Part shown: one piece after another, positions 56,864 through 64,000 of the stretch
Layout: every line of letters starts with the position of its first letter
Position numbering within the stretch: the first letter of the stretch is position 1
NCBI GenBank assembly: GCA_032717465.1
Contig: CM064669.1
Span: 42,973,853 to 43,037,852, forward strand
Direction of reading: 5' to 3'
DNA: 64,000 nt
Source: Coenobita brevimanus
Taxonomy: Eukaryota > Arthropoda > Malacostraca > Decapoda > Coenobitidae
The notes under the pieces: model-generated
Database searches by the model: none
What the model was told of the DNA's origin: nothing
What the model saw: only the letters and a program-made list of their open reading frames with translations
Made by a program: the position numbers and the translations under genes

Positions 56864-56933
56864 CTTTACCGGAAAAGAAACACTACCAAACCATTAAGTA
56901 CTGAGAGATTTAATTTCGGATCAAGCGGATATA

Positions 56934-57003
<70 letters not shown>

Positions 57004-57073
57004 CTTTAGCGGAAAAGAAACACTACCAAACCATTAAGTACTGAGAGATTTAATTTCGGATCAAGCGGATATA

Positions 57074-57129
<56 letters not shown>
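56795..57129. repeat. Compound (TA)n plus 75-bp tandem repeat
   Basis: TA runs at 56795-56861, 56937-57000 and 57079-57129 are separated by two nearly identical 75-78 base spacers (TTACTTTACCGGAAAAGAAA ... GATCAAGCGGATATACTGTA). The unit is therefore about 140 bases, with TA tracts of different length. Confidence 0.97.
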
Positions 57130-57131
<2 letters not shown>

Positions 57132-57250
57132 ACAGATGACAGAATCCCGTTAGGGGGGGCCATGTGACTTTGAGGTATTTGTTTTACGGGGAGGGGCACT
57201 AACCCTCCACCAACCCACTTGTTGACATGTAGAAAGCACGTATGGTTTGG
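57130..57250. other. No recognised feature
   Basis: Short unique stretch. Confidence 0.4.
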
Positions 57251-57334
57251 TTATATGGTTACCACCCAGCGCTGTAAATGGTTTCTTGGCTTACAGGAAA
57301 CCATTTGGCTTGTCACTCAATGTAAAGCCACCTG
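57251..57334 (+). repeat. Dispersed repeat Y, copy 3
   Basis: Shares ATATGGTTACCACCCAGCGC, TGTAAATGGTTTCTTGGCTT, ACAGGAAACCATTTGGCTTG and TCACTCAATGTA with the copies at 20354 and 37621. A short TA run follows (57341-57359). Confidence 0.8.
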
Positions 57335-57359
57335 TAAAGGTATATATATATATATATAT

Positions 57360-57755
57360 CCGGACCTGTGCTACACAGGAATGTAATGTAACTGGACCCT
57401 CAAAGAACGCAACTGAAGAACTCTGCCATATAGTTTATCCCCAAAGTTGGAAAAATACCTTTGTCTTCTCTGCTGGGAAACAAGCCCCGAGCCGTAAAAT
57501 TGAAAATTACGGAATTCCGAAAACTTTCTTAAAACAACTGAAAATTCGGCTACCGGAAGCATTGGAAAACGTGCACTGTCAAACTACATGTCTTGGTGTG
57601 TGTGGACAAAGCTAAAGAAAAGGAAATAAAGTCAGGTTTATGAAGCAAGCAATAACGATTTTTTGTACCAAGTTCATTAATCCCTTCAGTCCGGTGACGT
57701 GTTTATTATTTTATTCTTTCCAGCAGGTGGACGGTAATACAGTGGAGAAACAATA
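57360..57755. other. No recognised gene; one isolated R1-like word
   Basis: The frame 57247-57615 (+, 122 codons) crosses repeat Y and a TA run and has no domain. AATCCCTTCAGTCCGGTGAC at about 57678 resembles the lead-in of R1 copies. Confidence 0.4.
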
Positions 57756-57756
57756 T

Positions 57757-57767
57757 GAGAGAGAGAG

Positions 57768-57841
<74 letters not shown>

Positions 57842-58030
57842 CGTGTGCGCGCGCGCGCTTTATTCCCCTCTCTCTCTCTCTCCATCCACAGCCCACTCCC
57901 ACTTAACTTTCATATTCAGCAAAGGCGCTACTCAGTTTTCCGGGTTTGCGTGGATCAAGGAAGCGGAGGAACAGATTATGTTTGCTGGAGACTGACGGAC
58001 AACACCTCATTCTGAAAACCGAACCTGGAA
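57757..58030 (+). repeat. Dispersed repeat Z, copy 1
   Basis: A (GA)n-(GT)n-(GCGC) run (57757-57857), a short CT run, then about 130 bases (TTCATATTCAGCAAAGGCGC, TACTCAGTTTTCC, GCGTGGATCAAGGAAG, GGAACAGATT, GGAGACTGACGG). All parts recur in order at 63041-63290. Confidence 0.88.
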
Positions 58031-58049
58031 ATTCAGATCCATTTTCCTC

Positions 58050-58905
58050 TGAGCTTCTGAGTGATTGGTTATACCCATTGTAGTGATGGTGATATGCGGA
58101 AAGGCAAGGAGAAAAGAGAAGAAAAGTGAAATGGAGAACAGAAGAGATTATAACAATGTCTATCAAAATATTAATCTACTTTTCTATGAGGTCCTTGGTG
58201 AATGACTAGATTGATGGCGGGGACAGAGGTCAGAGAAAAGGGGTAGAGGTGAAAATGGAACAAAAGAGAGGAAAGGAGAGGCGACAAAACAAGAGGAACG
58301 AAAAGATCGTATTCTGGATTAGATATCTAGATCCACGATGGCAGTATATTGATCAGAGGAGAGACCGGAGTTGAAAATGAAAGGAGAAAATGAGGAGAAG
58401 GAGGGGGCATAAGAAGTGAGGAAAGGGAGCTCATATTACTGTATGGGATATTTAGATCCATGCCGAGATTCATTGTGAGCAGCTAGACTGACGGCAGTGG
58501 TAGTGGTCAATGGTAGGACGACGAGGAGAAGAGAGGCGAGGAGAGACAAGGGAAAAGATGGGGAACGGAAATGTCAGGAGGAAAGCTGTTATTTCGACTG
58601 AGTATTTAGATGGGTTTTTCTCAGACTTCTTGAATATGTGGTTAGAGAAAAGGCAGTAGAGGAAGAAGATGAAATGACAAGAGAATGAAAAGACAAGGGA
58701 TAAATGAAAGACAATGCATTTGGAAAATTGGATTAATTCTCCCTGAAGTCCTTGGTCACTGGCTAGAGAGACGGCTGTGGTGAAGGTCAGTGGAGAGGAG
58801 AGGAGAGAAGCGGAAAGAAGGCAAAAGAACAGAAAAAATGAGAACAGATGAAACATTTCTGTTCGGATATCAGATTTTCTCTTGTGATGCTGAATGAATT
58901 TCTAG
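58050..58905 (+). repeat. Degenerate satellite S150
   Basis: About six diverged units of roughly 130-150 bases. Each has GGTCCTTGGTGAATGACTAG or a variant, GACTGATGGCAGTGGTAGTG with GTCAGTGG, a purine stretch (GGAGAGGAGAGGAG), ACAGAAAAAATGAGAACAGA and a GGATATTTAGAT block. Good examples begin near 58190, 58470 and 58745. The same unit appears at 63555-64000. Confidence 0.8.
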
Positions 58906-58907
58906 AC

Positions 58908-58909
<2 letters not shown>

Positions 58910-58949
<40 letters not shown>
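58910..58949. repeat. (GA)n microsatellite
   Basis: Perfect GA run of 40 bases touching the 3' side of SINE-5. Confidence 0.98.
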
Positions 58950-58952
<3 letters not shown>

Positions 58953-59095
58953 ATGGTAGAGTACTGAAGCCAATTACCTACAATCCAGATCATTCCCATT
59001 AATATTTCCCCTAAATGCACAGGGATTCCAACCAGCGATTTCATGATTACCGGCTCAGTATTATAATCACTCGGCCACACCTGCTTCATAAGTTT
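58950..59095 (-). mobile_element. SINE-5 (tRNA Leu/Ser-like, minus strand)
   Basis: On the minus strand GCAGGTGTGGCCGAGTGATT has a near-perfect A-box TGGCCGAGTGAT (plus 59066-59077). GGTTGGAATCC (plus 59023-59033) is a B-box with one change, 32 bases away. The GTGGCCGAGTGRTTA start is that of class II tRNAs (Leu or Ser). A body of about 70 bases follows and ends at the GA/CT run. No acceptor stem closes, so this is a SINE or tRNA relic rather than a working tRNA. Confidence 0.6.
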
Positions 59096-59158
59096 CTAAT
59101 TGTGATAGTGAGTAGCAGTCAGAGAAGCAATTAACCAGGCAGTTCACCTTTGATTCTA

Positions 59159-59890
59159 TCTATCTGTCTATTGCCAGACGTCTTAATCCCGTAAGGCGTG
59201 GCCACAAGCAACTCGTCTCCATATCGCCCTGTCCCCCGCCATTTCACTGCCCAGATCCCAGCGTACACAGCCTTCTCTCATATACTTCTCCATTCCATCC
59301 CTCCATCTTATCCTTGGCCTCCCCCTCCCTATTACCCCCTCCACCTCACTCACATACACTCTTCTCGCTCTCTATTCTCTCCACATGGCCAAACCACCTC
59401 GATGTGTTTCTCATAATGCTTCTTATCACATCCATATACACACCACAACGCTCAATCACTTCCTCATTTGTCAGTCTGTCTGTCCACATGACTCCACATG
59501 CTCCTCTCAAATAACTCATTTTCACTGCTCTCACTCCTGACTTCTGTCCCTCCAACAAGGTTCAAGCTTCATTTCCATACGTTAGAGTTGGTATTACATA
59601 CTGTCATATAGTAACTTTTTCACTTCCATGCTTTCTTCCGTGTTCCTTATCACTGCTTTCAAAGAACCAGCAACCTTTCTTCCTTGTTGTACCCTTTCAA
59701 GCGCTTCACTCTCTGAACTTCCATCCTTACTCATCACACTACCCAAGTACTTAAACGCACTCACATTTTCCATTTCCTCCTCATCCAGCCCCACTGCACA
59801 TTCACTGACTTCATTTCTCTCGAAGACCATACCTGTACTCATCCTTACATTCACCTTTATATTCCGTTTCTTACACCGACAAATATTAAT
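59159..59890 (-). mobile_element. LINE A copy 2, 3' half only
   Basis: The minus strand reads the RT thumb (frame 59911-59594: RNIKVNVRM, VFERNEVSECAVGLDEEEME, SAFKYLGSVMSKDGSSESEA, QQGRKVAGSLKAVIRN) and, after a frameshift near 59595, the C-terminal segment (59558-59346: VRAVKMSYLRGACGV, RLTNEEVIERCGVYMDVI, MRNTSRWFGHVERIESEK). It ends at CTTAATCCCGTAAGGCG (59182) with a TATC-type tail (59155-59172). Truncated before motif C at about 59886. Confidence 0.92.
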
Positions 59891-59951
59891 GAAACTAGAC
59901 TCAGTGCACACACAGTGTTGTGAAAAGCAACCTTTATTTACGACACACGAT

Positions 59952-59985
59952 TCTCTCTCTCTCTCTCTCCCTTTGTCCGTGTGGA

Positions 59986-60050
<65 letters not shown>
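59952..60050. repeat. (CT)n and (GA)n microsatellite pair
   Basis: CT run 59952-59969 and GA run 59986-60050 (one CA interruption) flank a 16-base spacer; they are self-complementary in part. Confidence 0.97.
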
Positions 60051-60054
<4 letters not shown>

Positions 60055-60055
<1 letters not shown>

Positions 60056-62035
60056 TCTGTATTCTGTTGCTGCTACTAACAGACGATTTTAAACAGCTGA
60101 AAAATAAACGTGGAAGAATTACTGAGGGAAGTAGGCTAGCTATTACCTCCTGTCTGAATAGTCTATCCTTTGCTGAATAAGATTGTCTGGAGACTGCAAG
60201 AATGTATATAAAAGACGTTCTCGTTCTGATCGATGTAATGACAGTTTCAATCCCTCGCACTACGAAAGGTGTCCCGAAACTGAATAAAACCGTCTGACGG
60301 TAGCAAGAACAACAAGAAAAAGACAAAGACGCCCCAGTATTAAAGAATCATGTACACTGTCTCTAGGCTTTGTATCACAGAGATCAGTGATACCAAGTGT
60401 TATGGATTTTAGACATCTCATGGTCATATTTACTACTGGATTTTATTCCAGTTAACATCAAGCGATTTTATTCAGCTGATAGTGAATACAGGTGCCTGGG
60501 TGTGTTAGTATTGCTGCCATTAACCCTTTCATGCCTAGGACAACTCTACCCTATAGTAATCTATTTCAGTTTACGCCAGATGATTTTATTTAGCCGAGGG
60601 CGAGTCACAGGAGCCTTCAGTTTTATATCTCTTCTGAAGTTTCGTATTTCACGAGATTTTACGCTTCGGTATATCACGGATTTGGCAGTTCTTAACAAGG
60701 TCGGTACGTCTCGGGACATTATTGAGAACTATGGATAGACCTTCATATTTCAAGAGATTTCATGGTGCGGCAACTTGCAGATTTGTGAGTTCTTTTGAAG
60801 CATTGTATTTCAAGAAACATTATGGTACGCATTACATAGGTCTTGGTATTTTCTGGGACTTACAGTCGCTTCCACATATGATCTGTCTGCATCTCAACGA
60901 AAAGAATCACTGAGATGACAGGCTTCACTAGGTGGGTATGAAGCTGATAATGGATTCCTTGGCAACAATTTTAATACTGTTTACGTTAATGGTTCGTGAG
61001 CTCGACAGCATTATCTTCAGAGGTGATTGTGGAAGCGGAAACTGGCAAAACATTCATTTGCTTATGTCATAAACTGCAGCTACTGCGGAAAGTGCCTGCA
61101 GTCCTTCAGTCCGAGGACCTACTTTTGACATTCTCATAAAACTTTATTTTTATTATTCAACTTTAGGAGGAAATGGTAAAAGAAAAGGCAGTTATTGAAA
61201 GTTATACCCAATCCCCTTCAGATCGAGATGTTACTCCAGAGTTAAATAAAATTATCTGCACGTCGCAAGAATAAGCAAAATGTACAGCATATCATCGGCA
61301 GTTATTGAAAGTTATACCCAATCCCCTTCAGATCGAGATGTTACTCCAGAGTTAAATAAAATTATTTGCACGTCGCAAGAATAAGCAATACAGCATATCA
61401 TCGGATTGCAGGGGTTAGTTATATTATGATACGTGTCTCAATCGTGATGGAGGGGTTATCATATAATCACAATTACCAACAAAAACTGAGAATTTAACCC
61501 TTAACCCCTTTAATGTGGAACATTTCCAATTCGTTTTTGACATCTCTAGATGTTTACATTAGGCTGAGGACACACTTGTCGAACCGGAGGGGTTAGATAC
61601 AGCCTTTATTTACCTCTTCGCGATAACACATCTTCCATGTTGCATAAAATCGTCCAGTGGTGGCCTGAGCAACCCTCTGAATCCCAACACCTGCAGCTGT
61701 AGTTTACTGTCACTACACCCAAAAGATTATAACTCTGGAAAAAACAAGGATTTGTTGGGATGGGGTTCGAAAGTCTCCATTTAGCTCTTTACAACCTATG
61801 TCCCTCCCACATCTGAATGAAATCGTTTGGTTATAGTAAGAATATATTGTAATTAAAATTAAGTCATCGGTTATCGAGCTGAAGCAAAAAAGAAAAAAGT
61901 ATTAGAGTTAATACCTCGGGACACGACTTAGCTCTTATTACTCTGGCTAGCGCTGGACGATTTTACTCGCACCTCAAAAATTCCCGGAATTTCATGATTA
62001 ATAATAAGAAATAATTACAGAAATGCAACACTTCA
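60055..62035. repeat. R1 degenerate repeat cluster, both orientations
   Basis: The richest R1 region. Plus-strand cores at about 60173 (GCTGAATAAGATTGTCTGG), 60280 (ACTGAATAAAACCGTCTGACG), 61245, 61355, 61640 (GCATAAAATCGTCC) and 61812 (TGAATGAAATCGTTTGG). Minus-strand cores at about 60085, 60465 (AGCGATTTTATTCAGCTGAT) and 60577 (GCCAGATGATTTTATTTAGC). Each is accompanied by CCTTC-type lead-ins and AGCAAGAA-type followers. The frame 60397-60738 is not supported by any domain. Confidence 0.75.
61187..61402 (+). repeat. 110-bp R1-containing tandem duplication
   Basis: Units start at 61187 and 61297 with GGCAGTTATTGAAAGTTATA. They differ by one C/T change (ATTATCTGC versus ATTATTTGC) and a small deletion near the end, so the duplication is recent. 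Each unit holds one R1 core. Confidence 0.97.
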
Positions 62036-62184
62036 AAAAGTAGCAAAGTCAAGAATAGGAAAAAAAAAGTCAATTTTTGAAAACAAAAATGAACCAGAGT
62101 CATACGGTGATGTTTCGAAGGAGGAAAAGCTATGGAAACCAGGAGAATGGAAAGAATCTAGTTCAAGGTGTACAGTATAACCCC

Positions 62185-62189
<5 letters not shown>
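62036..62189. other. No recognised feature
   Basis: Short A-rich unique stretch. Confidence 0.4.

Positions 62190-62260
<71 letters not shown>
62190..62260. repeat. (CT)n-(CA)n compound microsatellite
   Basis: CT run to 62229 passing into a CA run to 62260, preceded by a C run. Confidence 0.98.
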
Positions 62261-62261
<1 letters not shown>

Positions 62262-62510
62262 CAGAAATTCTTGCTTACACAGGAACCACTGTGTAAAGAA
62301 AACTCGACTCTGGAAACTCAAACACGAAACAACTGAGGAACAACAAGCGATTTTTCAACTCCAGTGGGGCTTGTGTGTGAGCAGGTTGGCTTATAGTTCA
62401 GTCCGAAGCAAAAGCTCTTCTGCTGCTCACTTTTCTTTGCTGGTTAATATTATAAAGCCGATTTACATGATTCTTTGTAACTGATGATCATCAATCAATC
62501 ATGCGCAAAA
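62261..62510. other. No recognised feature
   Basis: Unique-looking sequence, nothing recognised. Confidence 0.4.
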
Positions 62511-62845
62511 AGGGCAAAGAGAAAAGGAAAACTAGTATGAACGGAGAGAGGAGAGGGAAAAGAAAAACTAGAGTGTGCAAGGAGAGGAAAGAGAAGGAAA
62601 ACTAGTATGTGTAGGGAGGAAAAGAGTGAAGGCAAACTAGTATGTGCAGGGAATGGAAAGAGAGAAGGAAAACTAGTATGTGCAGAGATGAATGAGAGAA
62701 GGAAAACTAGTATGTGCACTGAGAGGAAAGAGTGAAGGCAAACTAGTATGTGCAGGGAAAGGAAAGAGAGAAGGAAAACTAGTATGTGCAGAGAGAGGGA
62801 AGAAAAAGAAAACTAGAATGTGGAGAGACAAGAAAGAGAGAAGGA
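62511..62845 (+). repeat. ACTAGTATGTGCAG minisatellite, about nine units
   Basis: Units of about 33-37 bases built on GAAGGAAAACTAGTATGTGC followed by AGGGAGAGGAAAGAGA. AACTAGTATG recurs at about 62550 (variant), 62600, 62637, 62671, 62705, 62742, 62779 and 62812 (variant). AAGGAAAACT and GAAGGCAAACT units alternate in part, suggesting dimer duplication. Confidence 0.95.
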
Positions 62846-63037
62846 AAGGAGGTGATATAATATGTGAACTATTGTCTCCTATTACACATTAGTCGACAAG
62901 GGAAGAAGAAAGCTGTCTAGGAGGAAATAAAGATTGCTGTTGGCTAATACAGCGAAGCCGACAGTGACTTACAGCTGCAAGATGGACAACGCCTCAAGCA
63001 AAGAAATTACAAGGAACAGCGATGGGGATTCATTACC

Positions 63038-63040
<3 letters not shown>
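62846..63040. other. No recognised feature
   Basis: Short unique stretch before repeat Z copy 2. Confidence 0.4.
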
Positions 63041-63099
<59 letters not shown>

Positions 63100-63111
63100 C
63101 ACGTAACTTCC

Positions 63112-63166
<55 letters not shown>

Positions 63167-63290
63167 ACTTTCATATTCAGCAGAAGCGCTACTCAGTTTT
63201 CCCAATTTGCGTGGATCAAGGAAGTGGAGGAACAGATTTCGTTGGCCGGAGACTGACGGGCAATACCTGGTTCTGAATACCCAGCCTCGA
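63041..63290 (+). repeat. Dispersed repeat Z, copy 2
   Basis: (GT)n (63041-63096), GCGCCACG, (CT)n (63115-63162), then TTTCATATTCAGCAGAAGCG, CTACTCAGTTTTCC, GCGTGGATCAAGGAAG, GGAACAGATTTCG and GGAGACTGACGGGCAA. Same order as 57757-58030, with different microsatellite lengths. Confidence 0.88.
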
Positions 63291-63299
63291 CGTTTACAC

Positions 63300-63425
63300 C
63301 TATTATTGTTTGAGGTCCTGAGTGGCAGGGTGGATGGCAGTGATGGTGGTGGTGAGGGAGATGAGAAAAACACAAAGATGGCAAAATGAACAGAAAGAGC
63401 TTACAATATTCTATCAACCTAAGGA
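63300..63425 (+). repeat. S150 satellite unit
   Basis: GAGGTCCTGAGTGGCAGGGT, GGATGGCAGTGATGGTGG and ACAGAAAGAGCTTACAATAT follow the unit order of 58050-58905. It is cut by the LINE A fragment at 63431. Confidence 0.65.
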
Positions 63426-63430
63426 CGGAG

Positions 63431-63540
63431 TCCTTAATCCCGTGAGGTGGGCCACAAACAAATTGCCTTGATGTCGCACTGCCCCCTGCCATTACGCTGC
63501 CCTCCTCACAGCTCACACCCCTTTCCTTCATATTGCGCAT
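63431..63540 (-). mobile_element. LINE A copy 3, extreme 3' end
   Basis: CCTTAATCCCGTGAGGTGGG, CCACAAACAAATTGCC, GCACTGCCCCCTGCCATT and CGCTGCCCTCCTC align with the 3' ends at 6785-6900 and 59180-59290. Only about 110 bases remain. It is flanked on both sides by S150 satellite, so it appears to have inserted into the satellite. Confidence 0.8.
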
Positions 63541-63554
63541 GAAAATTAGATTCA

Positions 63555-64000
63555 ACTTTCTATAAGATCCAGCATGAATGGCTAAACTGATGGCAATGGT
63601 AGTGGTCAGATGAATGGAGAGGAGAGATGGAAAGCGAAGAGAGAAATGCGAGAGGCGATATGAGGAGATGAAAGAAAAGCTCCTTTTATTGCGTTAGATA
63701 TTAGGATATTGCTATTCTTACTACGACCACTACTACTACTACTACCACCACCATTATTACTACTACTACTACTAGTATTACTATCTGAGGTTCAAAGCGA
63801 ATGGCAAGACTGACTACAGCAGTAATGGTCTGTGGCAGGAGAAGAGTTCAGGAAAGAAGAAATATGAGAAACGGAAATGTGAAGAGACATGAGTTCACAC
63901 TATTACAGCTGGGCATTTAAATCCGTTTTCTTTGACATCATGACTAAGTAGTTAGAGAAGAGGCAGTGGTTGGAAAAAGAAATGAAAAGAGAATTACAAG
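63555..64000 (+). repeat. S150 satellite, second block
   Basis: Units near 63560 (AGCATGAATGGCTAAACTGA, TGGCAATGGTAGTGGTCAG) and 63795 (AGCGAATGGCAAGACTGACT, CAGCAGTAATGGTCTGTGG) continue to the window end, where another starts (TAAGTAGTTAGAGAAGAGGC). An (ACT)n/(ACC)n run lies at 63728-63772. Confidence 0.75.

Noticed and set aside
57247..57615. 122-codon plus-strand frame
   Set aside because: It begins inside dispersed repeat Y and passes through a TA microsatellite; the rest has no recognisable motif.
62511..62845. Regularly spaced units considered as a CRISPR array
   Set aside because: Spacers are themselves repeated and purine-rich, and the genome is eukaryotic. It is a minisatellite.

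Overview
This window reads as gene-poor eukaryotic intergenic DNA, most likely from a decapod crustacean (a crab or similar animal). That guess is an inference. It rests on the very dense microsatellites of types (GA)n, (GT)n, (TA)n and (GGT)n, on several degraded non-LTR retrotransposons of kinds I associate with decapod genomes, and on the absence of bacterial or viral organisation. I found no intact host protein-coding gene, rRNA, functional tRNA or CRISPR array. Nearly all long open frames are stop-free simple repeats. The real coding signal comes from broken transposable-element proteins.

Layout. 1-5 kb: a dispersed repeat (copy 1 of 'X'), a degenerate minisatellite, a purine-rich tract and the first cluster of a dispersed degenerate motif here called R1 (core CTGAATAAAATCGTCTGG). 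5.2-5.6 kb: cryptic trinucleotide DNA. 6.8-8.7 kb: 5'-truncated LINE 'A' on the minus strand. 9.4-10.1 kb: minisatellite rich in ACGTCA. 11.6-14.9 kb: a 3 kb purine-rich tract with several minisatellites. 15.3-17.5 kb: copy 1 of a segmental duplication that opens with a 25-bp G-rich minisatellite. 17.5-24.6 kb: tRNA-like SINEs, a dead jockey-like LINE and a deleted piggyBac-type element. 27-27.7 kb: a 135-140 bp satellite whose units carry TGACCT/AGGTCA half-sites. 29.4-31.5 kb: an hAT-type element with an 8-bp target duplication, holding a nested second copy of X. 32-42 kb: degenerate satellites, inverted repeats, more SINEs and R1. 43.8-49.8 kb: copy 2 of the segmental duplication, interrupted by a 3.66 kb LINE and two smaller insertions and ended by a 100-N gap. 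50.3-54.8 kb: a CR1-like LINE split by a tRNA-derived SINE with an 8-bp target duplication. 55.5-56.8 kb: a plus-strand RTE-like LINE remnant. 57-64 kb: (TA)n compound repeats, a roughly 150 bp satellite, two more LINE A pieces and a large R1 cluster.

How the parts relate. The window records nested insertion and tandem expansion rather than a cooperating gene set. Three LINE lineages have lost a reverse-transcriptase catalytic residue (FADA, FAND, CAHG), and the two with YADD intact are broken by frameshifts, so nothing here looks autonomously mobile. Many LINE 3' ends abut microsatellites, which suggests that element tails seeded part of the simple-repeat content. The best-supported observations are the insertion histories read from target duplications and from the paralogous uninterrupted copy. 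The least explained is the R1 motif family. I did not find a convincing new multi-gene system.
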